Source of the DNA: Pseudomonas sp. URMO17WK12:I2
GTDB lineage: Bacteria > Pseudomonadota > Gammaproteobacteria > Pseudomonadales > Pseudomonadaceae
Assembly: GCF_003253735.1 (NCBI RefSeq)
Contig: NZ_QKYW01000005.1
Coordinates: 248,001 to 312,000, forward strand
Direction of reading: 5' to 3'
DNA: 64,000 nucleotides
Part shown: positions 8,699-19,134 of the stretch, piece by piece
How the letters are laid out: each line of letters begins with the position of its first letter
Position numbering within the stretch: the first letter of the stretch is position 1
Notes under the pieces: generated by a model
Database searches by the model: none
What the model saw: the letters and a program-made list of their open reading frames with translations, nothing else
What the model was told of the DNA's origin: nothing
Translations under genes and position numbers: made by a program

Positions 8699-9781
8699 AT
8701 GAGCAAGCAGATTCTGGTTCTCCCCGGCGACGGTATCGGTCCTGAAATCATGGCCGAAGCGGTCAAGGTGCTGCGTCTGGCCAACGACAAGTTCGCGCTG
8801 GACGTCGAACTGTCGTTCGACGAATTGGGTGGCGCTGCGGTGGACAAATACGGTGTGCCCTTGGCAGACGAAACCCTGGAGCGCGCACGCGCTGCCGATG
8901 CCGTACTGCTTGGCGCAGTGGGTGGGCCGAAGTGGGACAAGATCGACCCGGCCATTCGTCCCGAGCGCGGCCTGCTGAAGATCCGCTCGCAGCTCGGCCT
9001 GTTCGCCAACCTGCGTCCGGCCATCCTTTACCCGCAGCTGGCCGACGCTTCGTCGCTCAAGCCGGAGGTGGTGTCGGGTCTGGATATCCTGATCGTCCGT
9101 GAGCTGACTGGCGGTATCTACTTCGGTCAGCCGCGCGAAACCAAGGTGCTCGATAACGGCGAGCGCATGGCTTACGACACGCTGCCCTACAGCGAGAGCG
9201 AGATTCGCCGCATCGCCAAGGTCGGTTTCGACATGGCCATGGTACGCAACAAGAAGCTGTGCTCGGTGGACAAGGCCAACGTGCTGGCTTCCAGCCAGCT
9301 GTGGCGCGCCGTGGTCGAAGAAGTGGCCAAGGATTACCCGGATGTCGAGCTGAGCCACATGTACGTCGACAACGCGGCCATGCAGTTGGTGCGTGCGCCC
9401 AAGCAGTTCGACGTGATGGTCACCGACAACATGTTCGGCGACATCCTCTCCGACGAAGCCTCGATGCTCACCGGCTCCATCGGTATGCTGCCGTCCGCCT
9501 CCCTGGACGCCAACAACAAGGGCATGTACGAGCCATGTCATGGTTCGGCGCCGGATATCGCCGGGCAGGGCATCGCCAACCCCCTGGCGACCATTCTGTC
9601 GGTGTCCATGATGCTGCGTTACAGCTTCAACCAGGTCGCTGCGGCCGATGCGATTGAACTGGCGGTCAGCAAGGTGCTGGATCAAGGCCTGCGCACCGGC
9701 GACATCCACTCGGCGGGTACGACCAAGGTCGGCACGGCAGCAATGGGTGATGCGGTAGTCGAAGCGCTGCGTAGTCTGTAA
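8699..9781 (+). CDS. leuB: 3-isopropylmalate dehydrogenase
   Basis: 360-residue NAD-dependent beta-decarboxylating dehydrogenase that makes 2-oxoisocaproate, the last dedicated leucine precursor. [10 protein letters not shown] at the N-terminus, the substrate-binding arginines in the [21 protein letters not shown] segment, the ELTGGIYFG loop, and the metal-binding [18 protein letters not shown] are all present, as is [15 protein letters not shown] for NAD binding. AAGGAAAATGT ahead of the ATG serves as ribosome site. It is probably part of the leuCDB transcript, and asd follows after 53 bases. Confidence 0.97.
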   Translation: MSKQILVLPGDGIGPEIMAEAVKVLRLANDKFALDVELSFDELGGAAVDKYGVPLADETLERARAADAVLLGAVGGPKWDKIDPAIRPERGLLKIRSQLGLFANLRPAILYPQLADASSLKPEVVSGLDILIVRELTGGIYFGQPRETKVLDNGERMAYDTLPYSESEIRRIAKVGFDMAMVRNKKLCSVDKANVLASSQLWRAVVEEVAKDYPDVELSHMYVDNAAMQLVRAPKQFDVMVTDNMFGDILSDEASMLTGSIGMLPSASLDANNKGMYEPCHGSAPDIAGQGIANPLATILSVSMMLRYSFNQVAAADAIELAVSKVLDQGLRTGDIHSAGTTKVGTAAMGDAVVEALRSL

Positions 9782-9834
9782 TCTTCCAGGCCGCCGGGAA
9801 TTGGCGGCGGTCTGTTCATATAGGTGTAGTGGTT

Positions 9835-10947
9835 ATGAAACGTGTAGGTCTTATCGGTTGGCGTGGCATGGTCGGTTCCGTGCTCATGCAGCGCATGCTG
9901 GAAGAACAGGATTTCGATCTGATCGAGCCGGTGTTCTTCACCACCTCCAATGTCGGTGGCCAAGGCCCGGCCATTGGCAAGGAAACCGAGGCACTCAAGG
10001 ATGCTTACAGCATCGACGAGCTCAAAGGCCTGGACGTGATTCTCACCTGTCAGGGCGGCGACTACACCAGCGAAGTCTTCCCGAAGCTGCGTGAAGCGGG
10101 CTGGAAGGGTTACTGGATCGATGCGGCGTCCTCGCTGCGCATGGCCGACGACGCGGTGATCGTGCTCGATCCGGTCAACCGCAAAGTCATCGACCACGCG
10201 CTGGATGCCGGCACCAAGAATTACATCGGCGGCAACTGCACCGTCAGCCTGATGCTGATGGCCCTCGGCGGTCTGTACGAAGCCGGCCTGGTCGAGTGGA
10301 TGAGCGCCATGACCTACCAGGCGGCGTCCGGTGCTGGCGCGCAGAACATGCGTGAGCTGATCAAGCAGATGGGCGCCATCAACGCCACCGTGGCCGATGA
10401 ACTGGCCGACCCGGCCAGCGCCATTCTCGACATCGACCGCAAGGTGGCCGAAGCCATGCGCGGCGACGCCTTCCCGGTCGACAACTTCGGCGTGCCGTTG
10501 GCCGGCAGCCTGATCCCCTACATCGACAAGGAGCTGCCTAACGGCCAGAGCCGTGAAGAGTGGAAGGCCCAGGCGGAAACCAACAAGATTCTCGGTCGTT
10601 TCAAGAACCCGATTCCGGTCGATGGCATCTGCGTGCGCATCGGCGCCATGCGTTGCCACAGCCAGGCGCTGACCATCAAGCTCAACAAGGACGTGCCGCT
10701 GACCGATATCGAAGGCTTGATCAGCCAGCACAATCCCTGGGTCAAGCTGGTGCCGAACCATCGCGAGGCCAGCATCCGTGAACTCGGCCCGACTGCCGTC
10801 ACCGGCACCCTGAGCGTACCGGTCGGCCGTCTGCGCAAACTGAACATGGGCTCGCAGTACCTGGGCGCCTTCACCGTGGGCGACCAGCTGCTGTGGGGCG
10901 CGGCCGAGCCGCTGCGCCGTATGCTGCGCATCCTGCTGGAGCGTTGA
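9835..10947 (+). CDS. asd: Aspartate-semialdehyde dehydrogenase
   Basis: 370-residue NADPH enzyme that reduces beta-aspartyl phosphate, the branch point to lysine/diaminopimelate, threonine and methionine. The start at 9835 gives the family N-terminus [21 protein letters not shown]; the GTG two codons earlier is unlikely. The catalytic cysteine is C135 in [11 protein letters not shown]. The later active-site His/Arg region ([20 protein letters not shown]) is intact. Length and motifs match the Gram-negative Asd type. A long GC-rich hairpin follows, separating it from the paralogous gene downstream. Confidence 0.97.
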   Translation: MKRVGLIGWRGMVGSVLMQRMLEEQDFDLIEPVFFTTSNVGGQGPAIGKETEALKDAYSIDELKGLDVILTCQGGDYTSEVFPKLREAGWKGYWIDAASSLRMADDAVIVLDPVNRKVIDHALDAGTKNYIGGNCTVSLMLMALGGLYEAGLVEWMSAMTYQAASGAGAQNMRELIKQMGAINATVADELADPASAILDIDRKVAEAMRGDAFPVDNFGVPLAGSLIPYIDKELPNGQSREEWKAQAETNKILGRFKNPIPVDGICVRIGAMRCHSQALTIKLNKDVPLTDIEGLISQHNPWVKLVPNHREASIRELGPTAVTGTLSVPVGRLRKLNMGSQYLGAFTVGDQLLWGAAEPLRRMLRILLER

Positions 10948-10971
10948 TTCACAAGCGGCGCGCTGCGCTAG

Positions 10972-11024
10972 GGGGCGGGTAGAGGGTGATCGCTTGCGAT
11001 TGCCGTCGCCCGCCCCTTTGCTTT
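10972..11024 (+). terminator. Probable terminator between asd and its paralogue
   Basis: GGGGCGGG (10972-10979) pairs with CCCGCCCC (11009-11016), with an inner helix (ATCGC with GCGAT near 10989-11000), followed by TTTGCTTTT. The stem is long and partly interrupted. Confidence 0.55.
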
Positions 11025-11073
11025 TCGGTAGAGTGCCGGGTCTGTTTCAGCTATCGAGCATCAGGCTCCCTTC

Positions 11074-12081
11074 ATGACTTCTACCTTTGCTATCGCCATC
11101 GTCGGTGCCACCGGCAGTGTTGGCGAAACCCTGCTGCAAATTCTCGAAGAGCGCGACTTCCCGATCAGTGATCTGCATCTGCTGGCCAGCAACGAGTCGG
11201 CCGGCCGTACGCTGGCCTACAGAGGTCGCAACCTGCGGGTGCGCACGGTAGACGGCTTCGATTTTCGTAGCGTGCAACTGGTGTTCTTCGCGGCCGACCC
11301 ATCGGTGACCCTGGCGCATGCCGAGGCGGTGCGCAAGGCAGGCTGTTCGCTGATCGATGTAACAGGCGCGTTGCCAGATAAGGTGGCGCCGCGTGTGGTG
11401 CCGGAAGTCAACGGAGCTACGATCCGCGGTGAGGCACCTTTCGCCGTGACCAGCCCGTCCTCGGTGGCCGTTGCCGTAAGCCTGGTGCTTGGCGCGCTGG
11501 GCGAACAGGTGCAGCTGCGCAGGCTGGTGATCGATGCTGGGCTGGCGGTCTCCAGCCGTGGGCGTGAGGGTGTTTCCGAACTGGCGCGGCAAACCGCCGA
11601 GCTGCTCAACGGTCGTTCTCTCGAGCCTCGTCTGTTCGATCGGCAGATGGCGTTCAACGTGCTCGCCCAGGTTGACGAACCGGATGCCGAAGGCCATGGT
11701 CGCCTGGAGCGCCGCACCAACGCGGACATCAAGGCGTTGTTCGCTGACCAGGCGCTGAATGTCACCGTCAGTTGCCATCAGGTACCGGTATTTTTCGGCG
11801 ATAGTTTGAGTGTCACCCTGCAGGCGTCTACACCTGTAGAGCTGGACAAGGTGATTGCCACCCTGGACGCCGCGGCGGGCATCGAACTGGTGGAGGCCGG
11901 TGATTACCCCACGGTTATCGGTGATGCCGTCGGCCAGGATGAAGTCTACGTAGGCCGCGTCCGCCGGGGGATTGATGATCCCTGTGAGCTCAGTTTGTGG
12001 ATTGTGTCTGATAATGTGCGAAAAGGTGCTGCTTTGAACGCGGTGCAACTGGCCGAGTTATTGATAAAACACCATCTGTAA
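11074..12081 (+). CDS. usg: Usg-type aspartate-semialdehyde dehydrogenase paralogue, probably non-catalytic
   Basis: 335 residues, clearly related to Asd: IAIVGATGSVGETLLQILEER at the N-terminus, a central VIDAGLAVSSRGREGVSELARQT region and the dimerisation part ending SLWIVSDNVRKGAALNAVQLAELL. At the position of the catalytic cysteine (normally NPNC), residues 127-130 read SPSS, so the nucleophile is Ser130. The protein is thus unlikely to be a working Asd. This matches the Usg proteins of E. coli and other Pseudomonas, whose role is unknown. It sits between asd and fimV, the usual Pseudomonas place. Confidence 0.85.
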   Translation: MTSTFAIAIVGATGSVGETLLQILEERDFPISDLHLLASNESAGRTLAYRGRNLRVRTVDGFDFRSVQLVFFAADPSVTLAHAEAVRKAGCSLIDVTGALPDKVAPRVVPEVNGATIRGEAPFAVTSPSSVAVAVSLVLGALGEQVQLRRLVIDAGLAVSSRGREGVSELARQTAELLNGRSLEPRLFDRQMAFNVLAQVDEPDAEGHGRLERRTNADIKALFADQALNVTVSCHQVPVFFGDSLSVTLQASTPVELDKVIATLDAAAGIELVEAGDYPTVIGDAVGQDEVYVGRVRRGIDDPCELSLWIVSDNVRKGAALNAVQLAELLIKHHL

Positions 12082-12227
12082 AAGATACTTATCCGGAAGT
12101 CTGCATATCTATTCGAGCTTGGCAAATACTGAGCGCGCTGATCGTTGGCTGGGGGGCCTGAAAAGGGGCAGCCACCGATCATCTATCCTCTCGTCTTGCG
12201 AGAGCAGTTAACACAAAGGAAAAGGCT

Positions 12228-15053
12228 ATGGTTCGGGTTCGTAAACTGGTGCTGGCTATCGCTGCGGCGACGGCGCTGTCTTCCGGTATGGCGCATGCGC
12301 TGGGGGTCGGCGAGCTGACACTGCAGTCGTCTCTGAACCAGCCTCTGGTGGCGGAAATTGAACTGCTCGACGTGCGTGACCTTTCCGCTGCGGAAATGCG
12401 CCCCTCACTGGCCTCGCCCGAAGAGTTCAACAAGGCCGGCGTCGATCGCCAGTACTTCCTGACCGATCTCAAGTTCACGCCCATCATCAAGCCCAACGGC
12501 AAGAGCGTGATTCGCGTCACCTCGAGCAAGCCGGTTCGTGAGCCTTACCTGAATTTCCTCGTCGAAGTGCTGTGGCCCAATGGCCGCCTGCTGCGCGAGT
12601 ACACCCTGCTGCTCGATCCGCCGCTGTACTCGCCCCAGGCCGCCGCTGCTCCGCAATTGCCGGTTGCCGCGCCAGCGCCGGTGCCGCGCCCAGCCCCGAG
12701 TGCCGCCCCACGAGCTGCTGCCCCGGTAGCCAGCGCCCCTGCGGCGCCGCGCGCCGCGAGCGCCGGTGGTGACTACCGTACCAACGCCAACGACACGCTC
12801 TGGGAGGTCGCCCAGCGTGCCGGCGGCAGCGGCAGCGTGCACCAGAAGATGCTGGCCATCCAGGATCTCAACCCGGATGCCTTCATTGGCGGCAACATCA
12901 ACCGTATGAAGAGTGGCCAGGTGTTGCGCCTGCCCGATGATCAGCAGATCGCCCGTCGCAGCCAGTCCGAAGCCCTGGCCCAGGTCGGTGAGCAAAACAG
13001 CGCCTGGCGTCAGGGGCGTAGCGCACCAGCCGCGGCCGGTACCCGGCAGATCGATGCCACGCGTCGCAGCAGTGCCGGCGCCGCGCCAGCCGAGGTTACC
13101 GCCGAAGACAAGCTCAAGCTGGTCGCTGCCGAAGCCGGCAAGGCCACCTCGGGCAGCGAGAGCGGCACCGCCAACAACGCTGCGCTGGCCAATCAGCTGG
13201 CCGTGACCCAGGAAAGCCTGGACTCGACGCGCCGCGAGAACGACGAGCTCAAGGATCGCATGGGCGACCTGCAGAGCCAGCTCGACAAGCTGCAGCGCCT
13301 GATTCAGCTCAAGGACAACCAGCTCGCCAAGCTGCAGGCCGATGTATCGGCACCCGCTGGGCAGGCTGCCAGCACAGGCGCTGCGTCCGCGCCCACCCCG
13401 GCTGAGCCGCCAGCGACCCCTGCTGGCGAGGCTCCCGTTGCTCCGGCATCAACCGCTGAGGCGCCCGCCACCAATGAAGCCGCGCCAGCGTCGGCTCCGG
13501 TCGACCCGGCTGCTCAGCCAGCGGGCGAACCGGCCGCCGAGGCGCCCACTACCGAGACCGCCCCCGCACCCGCCCCGGAAGCAGCAGCACCAGTCGAGCC
13601 GGCTGCACCCGCTGCCGAAGTGCCTGCCCAGGCGCCGGTTGCCGCCGCCCCTGAGCCGGTCGAAGAAGACAGCGCGCTGGACAACCTGCTGGCCAACCCG
13701 ATGATGCTTGGCCTGATCGGCGGCAGCCTGTTGCTGGCGCTGCTGCTGGTGCTGCTGATTCTGTCGCGCCGCAATGCGCGCAAGGCCGAAGAGGAAGAGG
13801 CCAGTCTGTCGACCTACGAGGAAGACACCCATCGCTTCGACAGCGACCTGGAGCTGCCGGCCGACAGCCTGAACGATCTGCCGGATGACCAGGTGGCCCT
13901 GTCGCAGCCTGTAGGCGAAGAGCGCGTGACTGCCCAGACAGGCGACGCCCTGGGTGAGGCGGACATCTACATCGCCTACGGTCGCTTCAACCAGGCGGCC
14001 GAGCTGCTGCACAACGCGATCAACGATGAGCCGCACCGCACCGACCTGCGTCTGAAGTTGATGGAGGTCTATGCCGAACTGGGTGATCGCGAAGGTTTCG
14101 CCCGTCAGGAAAGCGAACTGCGCGAGATCGGCGGTGCCAATGCCCAGGTCGAGCAGTTGAAGAGCCGTTACCCGGCGATGATCGTACTTGGCGGCACAGC
14201 GGCCCTGGCCAGCACCGCCGCGGCTGACGACCTGGACTCCTTCAGCCTGGACGACCTGGCACTGGACGAACCAGAGCAGCCGGTAGCACCCCTGCAGCCG
14301 GCCGCTGACGATGCCTTCGATCTGGACCTGGATGCCCTGGAAGCCGAGTTCGCCGCGGACCCACTGCCCAACGCCCAGGATGGCCGTGCCCGTTTCGACG
14401 AAATCGACACTCTGGGCCAGTCGTCCGATTTCGATCTGCCGCCCGAGGCGCCGCTTGCCAGCAAGGACGAGCCCCTGGACTTCGACCTGGATCTGGGTGA
14501 TGAGCCCGTCAACCGTCAGGAGCTGGGTGGTGAGCTGGCGGACTTCAATCTGGATCTGGACAGGCCGGCCGCCGCGGCTGTCACCCAAGACGATGACTTC
14601 CTGCTGAGCCTGGACGACGATGCCGACAAGCCGTCCGCTGATCTGTCGGACCTATCACCGGCCCTCGATGAACACAAGTCCGAAGATGATTTCGGCCTGC
14701 CTGCCGACTTCGACCTGTCGCTCAATGACGAGCCGGTTCAGCCAAATAGCGGTGCCAGCTTTGCCGCCCAGCTCGACGACGTCACCGCCGAGCTGGATCA
14801 GCTGGCCGAAAGCCTCGAGCAGCAAGGCCAGGCGCCGCAGGATCAGCAGGCCGAGCCGGTATCGCTCGACGAAGACGATGACTTCGACTTCCTCTCCGGC
14901 ACCGATGAAACCGCCACCAAGCTGGACCTGGCGCGCGCCTACATCGATATGGGCGATACCGAGGGTGCCCGTGACATCCTCGATGAAGTGATCGCCGAAG
15001 GTAACGATGGTCAGCAGCAGGAAGCTCGGGAGCTGATCGGCAAACTGGTTTGA
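12228..15053 (+). CDS. fimV: Polar organising protein FimV
   Basis: 941-residue inner-membrane protein that in Pseudomonas organises the cell pole for type IV pili, twitching and cAMP signalling. Signal peptide 1-24 (ends GMAHA-LGVG); FimV N-terminal domain about 25-135; Pro/Ala linker about 136-180; LysM peptidoglycan-binding domain about 183-236 (DTLWEVAQRA...INRMKSGQVLRLP); coiled coil about 323-370; second Pro/Ala-rich tract about 375-480; one membrane helix about 490-513; then a very acidic cytoplasmic part with TPR-like helices (ADIYIAYGRFNQAAELLHNAI) and the conserved C-terminal FimV motif (KLDLARAYIDMGDTEGARDIL) about 897-941. A small hairpin (CTCTCG/CGAGAG, 12188-12204) lies in the leader. 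Confidence 0.95.
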   Translation: MVRVRKLVLAIAAATALSSGMAHALGVGELTLQSSLNQPLVAEIELLDVRDLSAAEMRPSLASPEEFNKAGVDRQYFLTDLKFTPIIKPNGKSVIRVTSSKPVREPYLNFLVEVLWPNGRLLREYTLLLDPPLYSPQAAAAPQLPVAAPAPVPRPAPSAAPRAAAPVASAPAAPRAASAGGDYRTNANDTLWEVAQRAGGSGSVHQKMLAIQDLNPDAFIGGNINRMKSGQVLRLPDDQQIARRSQSEALAQVGEQNSAWRQGRSAPAAAGTRQIDATRRSSAGAAPAEVTAEDKLKLVAAEAGKATSGSESGTANNAALANQLAVTQESLDSTRRENDELKDRMGDLQSQLDKLQRLIQLKDNQLAKLQADVSAPAGQAASTGAASAPTPAEPPATPAGEAPVAPASTAEAPATNEAAPASAPVDPAAQPAGEPAAEAPTTETAPAPAPEAAAPVEPAAPAAEVPAQAPVAAAPEPVEEDSALDNLLANPMMLGLIGGSLLLALLLVLLILSRRNARKAEEEEASLSTYEEDTHRFDSDLELPADSLNDLPDDQVALSQPVGEERVTAQTGDALGEADIYIAYGRFNQAAELLHNAINDEPHRTDLRLKLMEVYAELGDREGFARQESELREIGGANAQVEQLKSRYPAMIVLGGTAALASTAAADDLDSFSLDDLALDEPEQPVAPLQPAADDAFDLDLDALEAEFAADPLPNAQDGRARFDEIDTLGQSSDFDLPPEAPLASKDEPLDFDLDLGDEPVNRQELGGELADFNLDLDRPAAAAVTQDDDFLLSLDDDADKPSADLSDLSPALDEHKSEDDFGLPADFDLSLNDEPVQPNSGASFAAQLDDVTAELDQLAESLEQQGQAPQDQQAEPVSLDEDDDFDFLSGTDETATKLDLARAYIDMGDTEGARDILDEVIAEGNDGQQQEARELIGKLV

Positions 15054-15073
15054 CGAGCAGTTGATTGGCATTG

Positions 15074-15100
15074 ACGGCAGCCCTTAGGCTGCCGTTTTTG
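15074..15100 (+). terminator. Rho-independent terminator after fimV
   Basis: ACGGCAGCC (15074-15082), short loop, GGCTGCCGT (15087-15095) and a T-run to 15099. The same 9-bp stem occurs again at the truA start. Confidence 0.88.
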
Positions 15101-15212
15101 CATCTGCGGTACACAACTAAATCGGCTGCCGGCATGGTAGCCAGGCATCCTGGCGGTATAATTGCCGGCATTGCAGCTTTGATCTGGTCATGACCAATTG
15201 ATTAACGAACCA

Positions 15213-16058
15213 ATGACGGCAGCCGAAATGGCTGCCGTCGGCATTTACAAGATTGCCCTGGGTGTCGAGTACCGTGGTGCCCGTTATCGCGGTTTTCAGC
15301 GCCAGCGTGACGGCGTGCCGTCGATCCAGGCGGCCCTCGAGAAGGCCCTGTCCAAGGTGGCCGGTGGCGCACCGGTCACCCTCAGCTGTGCCGGGCGTAC
15401 CGATGCCCTGGTGCATGCCAGCGGCCAGGTGGTGCACTTCGACACCACGGTTGAGCGTTCCATGCATGCCTGGGTGATGGGGGCCAACATGAACCTGCCC
15501 GGTGACATCAGCGTGACCTGGGCCAAGGCCATGCCAAAGCACTTCGATGCACGCTTCTGCGCCATGGCCAGGCGTTATCGCTACGTGATCTACAACGACC
15601 AGATTCGCCCGGCGCACATGGCCGAGGAGGTGACCTGGAACCATCGCCCGCTGGATATCGAGCGCATGCGCGAGGCGGCCAAGGTGTTTCTGGGCACCCA
15701 TGACTTCAGCGCCTTCCGCGCCCGGCAGTGCCAGGCCAAGTCGCCGATCAAGACGGTCCATCATCTCGAGTTGCTGCAGCACGGCCGTTTTATCGTCCTG
15801 GACATCCGCGCCAACGCGTTTCTGCATCATATGGTGCGCAATATCGCCGGTGTGCTGATGACCATCGGTGCCGGCGAGCGGCCCGTGGAATGGGCCGGGC
15901 AGGTGCTGCAGACCGGGGTAAGGCGAACCGGCGGGGTGACGGCGCACCCTTACGGCTTGTATCTGGTGCAGGTGGATTACCCGGATGAGTTCGAATTGCC
16001 GACCCGCTATCTGGGCCCGCATTTCCTATCCGGTCTCGAGGATGTGGCGGCGCGCTGA
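15213..16058 (+). CDS. truA: tRNA pseudouridine(38-40) synthase TruA
   Basis: 281 residues with the chosen ATG at 15213; a TTG at 15198 and an ATG at 15228 are alternatives, and no clear Shine-Dalgarno settles it. The enzyme converts U38-U40 of the tRNA anticodon stem-loop to pseudouridine. The core starts at [18 protein letters not shown]; the catalytic Asp is in [37 protein letters not shown] and [16 protein letters not shown] are further family signatures. The 5' coding end is covered by a 10-bp perfect hairpin (15215-15239). It is followed by trpF, as in other Pseudomonas. Confidence 0.94.
   Translation: MTAAEMAAVGIYKIALGVEYRGARYRGFQRQRDGVPSIQAALEKALSKVAGGAPVTLSCAGRTDALVHASGQVVHFDTTVERSMHAWVMGANMNLPGDISVTWAKAMPKHFDARFCAMARRYRYVIYNDQIRPAHMAEEVTWNHRPLDIERMREAAKVFLGTHDFSAFRARQCQAKSPIKTVHHLELLQHGRFIVLDIRANAFLHHMVRNIAGVLMTIGAGERPVEWAGQVLQTGVRRTGGVTAHPYGLYLVQVDYPDEFELPTRYLGPHFLSGLEDVAAR
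15215..15239 (+). promoter_or_regulatory. 10-bp perfect hairpin over the truA start region
   Basis: GACGGCAGCC (15215-15224), GAAAT, GGCTGCCGTC (15230-15239). It overlaps both candidate ATG codons of truA (15213 and 15228). Its stem contains the 9-bp stem of the fimV terminator 130 bases upstream. No T-run follows, so it is not a classical terminator. A role in translation control is inference. Confidence 0.5.
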
Positions 16059-16140
16059 GCAAGGGCAGGGCGGGGCAATTAATGGCGCGTCTTCGCTGGT
16101 CATTTGTTACCATCCGGCCTTTCGCGGAGGTATTCGTCTT

Positions 16141-16773
16141 TTGTCAGTCGTTCGCAGCAAGATCTGTGGGATTACTCGCCTTGAGGACGCGTTGGTTGCT
16201 GTGGCGGCCGGCGCCGATGCGATTGGTCTGGTGTTCTACGCGCGCAGCCCGCGAGCCGTGTCGGTGGACCAGGCGCGTGCCATCCTCGCTGGCTTGCCGC
16301 CGTTCGTGACCACCGTCGGCCTGTTCGTCGATATGCCGCGTAGCGAAATCGAAGCGCTGCTCGCCAGCGTGCCGCTGGATCTGCTGCAGTTCCACGGCGA
16401 CGAAACCGCCGCTGATTGCGAGGCGCTCGGGCGCCCGTACATCAAGGCGCTGCGTGTTCGCGCGCAGGATGATGTCGCTGCGCTTGTCGATGCTTTTCCC
16501 GGCGCGCAGGCGGTGTTGCTCGATACCTATGTCGAGGGCGTGCCAGGCGGTACGGGGCAGGCGTTCGACTGGTCGCTGGTTCCGGCAACGCTCAGCAAGC
16601 CGGTGATTCTGGCAGGCGGGCTGACGGCAGATAACGTCGAGGCAGCCATCGCGCAGGTACGCCCCTATGCGGTGGACGTCAGTGGTGGTGTCGAGGCTGG
16701 CAAGGGTATCAAGGACGCCGCCAAGGTCAGAGCCTTCGTGGGTGCTGTGCGTGCGGTTGGAGAGTCGATGTGA
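16141..16773 (+). CDS. trpF: Phosphoribosylanthranilate isomerase
   Basis: 210-residue TIM-barrel enzyme of tryptophan synthesis. The start is a TTG at 16141: GGAGGT at 16126-16131 lies 9 bases upstream and the product then begins [13 protein letters not shown], as in other Pseudomonas TrpF proteins; a GTG two codons later is the only close alternative. The catalytic Cys is in KICGIT, and the catalytic Asp is in LLDTYVEG. The phosphate-binding LAGGL and VDVSGGVE segments close the barrel. It lies between truA and accD rather than with other trp genes, the normal split layout for Pseudomonas. Confidence 0.95.
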   Translation: MSVVRSKICGITRLEDALVAVAAGADAIGLVFYARSPRAVSVDQARAILAGLPPFVTTVGLFVDMPRSEIEALLASVPLDLLQFHGDETAADCEALGRPYIKALRVRAQDDVAALVDAFPGAQAVLLDTYVEGVPGGTGQAFDWSLVPATLSKPVILAGGLTADNVEAAIAQVRPYAVDVSGGVEAGKGIKDAAKVRAFVGAVRAVGESM

Positions 16774-16945
16774 CGGCGCCGCGCAGCGAGCCGTCCATAC
16801 TGCTATCGCCGCGAACAGTGCGCGCTTTTTTCGTGGTCGAAGCGGGTGGCGGGCAATCTGCCGGCCCCAGCGGCGACCACTTTATGAATTCGCTTGTCAT
16901 GTGCAGCAAGCATGTTGAAGCCTACAGCGTTGGAGAATTGAAAGC

Positions 16946-17830
16946 ATGAGCAACTGGCTGGTAGACAAACTGATCCCCTCGATCATGCGTTCCGAGGTCA
17001 AGAAGAGTTCGGTACCCGAAGGCCTGTGGCACAAGTGCCCATCCTGCGAGGCGGTGCTGTACAAGCCGGAGCTGGAAAAGACCCTGGACGTTTGCCCCAA
17101 GTGCAGCCACCACATGCGCATCGACGCACGTGCCCGCCTGAACATCTTCTTGGATGCCGATGGCCGTGAGGAGATCGGTGCCGATCTGGAGCCCTCCGAT
17201 CGCCTGAAATTCCGCGACAGCAAGAAGTACAAGGATCGCCTGGTCGCTGCCCAGAAGCAGACCGGTGAGAAAGACGCACTGATTTCCATGAGCGGCAGCC
17301 TGGAAGGCATGCCGGTCGTGGCCTGCGCATTCGAGTTCGCCTTCATGGGCGGCTCCATGGGTGCCATCGTCGGTGAGCGTTTCGTCCAGGCCGCCAACGT
17401 GGCGCTGGAAAAACGTTGCCCGTTCATCTGCTTCGCCGCCTCCGGTGGCGCGCGCATGCAGGAAGCGCTGATCTCCCTGATGCAGATGGCCAAGACCTCG
17501 GCCGTGCTGGCGCGCCTGCGTGAAGAGGGCATCCCGTTCGTGTCCGTGCTGACCGACCCGGTGTATGGCGGCGTTTCCGCCAGCCTGGCGATGCTGGGTG
17601 ACGTGATCGTTGCCGAGCCCAAGGCACTGATCGGCTTCGCCGGCCCGCGGGTGATCGAGCAGACCGTTCGCGAGAAGCTGCCCGAAGGCTTCCAGCGCAG
17701 CGAATTTCTCATCGAGCACGGCGCCATCGACATGATCATCCACCGTGCCGAGCTGCGTCCGCGCCTGGCCCGTCTGCTGGCGCAGTTCACTCACCAGCCG
17801 TCTCCTGCTGCTCTGCCGGTCAGCGCATGA
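16946..17830 (+). CDS. accD: Acetyl-CoA carboxylase carboxyltransferase subunit beta
   Basis: 294 residues; with AccA it transfers the carboxyl group from biotin to acetyl-CoA, giving malonyl-CoA for fatty-acid synthesis. An N-terminal four-cysteine zinc ribbon is visible (C31, C34, C50, C53 in [10 protein letters not shown]...[11 protein letters not shown]). The crotonase-like carboxyltransferase domain follows, with [36 protein letters not shown] and [18 protein letters not shown]. Its stop overlaps the folC start (ATGA), so the two are translationally coupled. Confidence 0.97.
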   Translation: MSNWLVDKLIPSIMRSEVKKSSVPEGLWHKCPSCEAVLYKPELEKTLDVCPKCSHHMRIDARARLNIFLDADGREEIGADLEPSDRLKFRDSKKYKDRLVAAQKQTGEKDALISMSGSLEGMPVVACAFEFAFMGGSMGAIVGERFVQAANVALEKRCPFICFAASGGARMQEALISLMQMAKTSAVLARLREEGIPFVSVLTDPVYGGVSASLAMLGDVIVAEPKALIGFAGPRVIEQTVREKLPEGFQRSEFLIEHGAIDMIIHRAELRPRLARLLAQFTHQPSPAALPVSA

Positions 17831-19134
17831 CCCCGCGCTCCCTGGCCGAGTGGCTGGCGTACCTGGAGCGTCTGCATCCAAGCGCCATCGACATGGGCCT
17901 GGAGCGCTCCCGCGAGGTCGCGGCACGCCTCGGCCTGTCCCGACCGGCACCGCGGGTGATCACGGTCACCGGCACCAACGGCAAGGGCTCGACCTGCGCC
18001 TTCGCCGCCGCCTTGCTGCGCGCCCAGGGCCTCAAGGTCGGGGTGTACAGCTCGCCGCACCTGCTGCGTTACAACGAGCGGGTGCAGATCGATGGTGAGC
18101 AGGCGAGTGACGTTGACCTCTGCGAGGCATTCAGCGCCGTTGAGGCCGCCCGTGGCGAGACCTCGCTGACCTATTTCGAGATGGGCACCCTGGCGGCGTT
18201 CTGGCTGTTCGAGCGCGCCGAGCTGGATGTCGCGGTGCTCGAAGTCGGTCTGGGCGGGCGCCTGGACGCGGTCAATCTGGTCGATGCCGATCTGGCGCTG
18301 ATCACCAGTATCGGCGTCGACCATGCCGATTGGCTGGGCGATACCCGTGAGTCGGTCGCCTTCGAGAAGGCCGGTATCATGCGTGCGGGCAAACCTGCAC
18401 TGTGTGGCGATTTCGATCCGCCGCTGCCGCTGCTCGAACGCGTCATCGAGCTCGATTCACCCCTGTTTCTGCGTTGCCGGGATTTCGACCTGAGCGTCAG
18501 CGACTCAGGCTGGAACTGGTACGGCCTGACACCAGCTGGCGAGGTGCTGCGCCTGCAGGATCTGCCGCTGCTCGACCTGCCCATGGAAAACGCCGCGCTG
18601 GCATTGCAGGCCTACGCCTTGCTCGGCCTGCCATGGGATGCCAGGCAAATCGCCGACGCCCTGCAGACCACCCGGGTGACCGGCCGCCTGGATCGTCGTC
18701 ACTTGAACTGGCGTGGCAAGTCCCTCACTCTGTTGCTCGACGTGGGGCACAATCCCCACGCCGCGCAGTTTCTCGCTGGTCGCTTGCAGGCGCGCGCCAC
18801 TGCCGGCAGGCGCCTGGCCGTATTCGGCCTGCTGGCCGACAAGGAGCTGCCCGGCGTGGTGGCGCCGCTGCTGGCCGACATCGCCCACTGGGCGGTGACG
18901 ACGCTGCCCAGCGAACGCTCGCGTCCTGCTGCCGAGCTGCATGCGCACCTGGCATCCCGTGGTGCCCAGGTCGAGGCCTACGGCGATGTCGCCAGTGCCC
19001 TCGAAGCGCAGTGCGAGCGTGCCGCGGCAGGGGATGAAATTCTGCTCTTTGGGTCTTTTTTCTGCGTGGCCGAAGCCCTGATGTGGCTGGGGCGCTACGC
19101 CCAGGAGGATGTGCAGGATGGCAATGCTCGATAG
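17827..19134 (+). CDS. folC: Bifunctional dihydrofolate synthase / folylpolyglutamate synthase
   Basis: 435-residue Mur-ligase-type ATP enzyme that adds glutamate to dihydropteroate and to folates. The P-loop [13 protein letters not shown] is at about residues 45-57; [42 protein letters not shown] and [18 protein letters not shown] are family motifs. It overlaps accD by 4 bases and dedD by 17 bases, so accD-folC-dedD form a tight operon linking fatty-acid and folate genes with a division protein, as in other gamma-proteobacteria. Confidence 0.96.
   Translation: MTPRSLAEWLAYLERLHPSAIDMGLERSREVAARLGLSRPAPRVITVTGTNGKGSTCAFAAALLRAQGLKVGVYSSPHLLRYNERVQIDGEQASDVDLCEAFSAVEAARGETSLTYFEMGTLAAFWLFERAELDVAVLEVGLGGRLDAVNLVDADLALITSIGVDHADWLGDTRESVAFEKAGIMRAGKPALCGDFDPPLPLLERVIELDSPLFLRCRDFDLSVSDSGWNWYGLTPAGEVLRLQDLPLLDLPMENAALALQAYALLGLPWDARQIADALQTTRVTGRLDRRHLNWRGKSLTLLLDVGHNPHAAQFLAGRLQARATAGRRLAVFGLLADKELPGVVAPLLADIAHWAVTTLPSERSRPAAELHAHLASRGAQVEAYGDVASALEAQCERAAAGDEILLFGSFFCVAEALMWLGRYAQEDVQDGNAR

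Noticed and set aside
12600..13670. Repetitive Pro/Ala-rich DNA inside fimV as a possible repeat array
   Set aside because: It is irregular low-complexity coding sequence, normal for the FimV linker; no unit length repeats.
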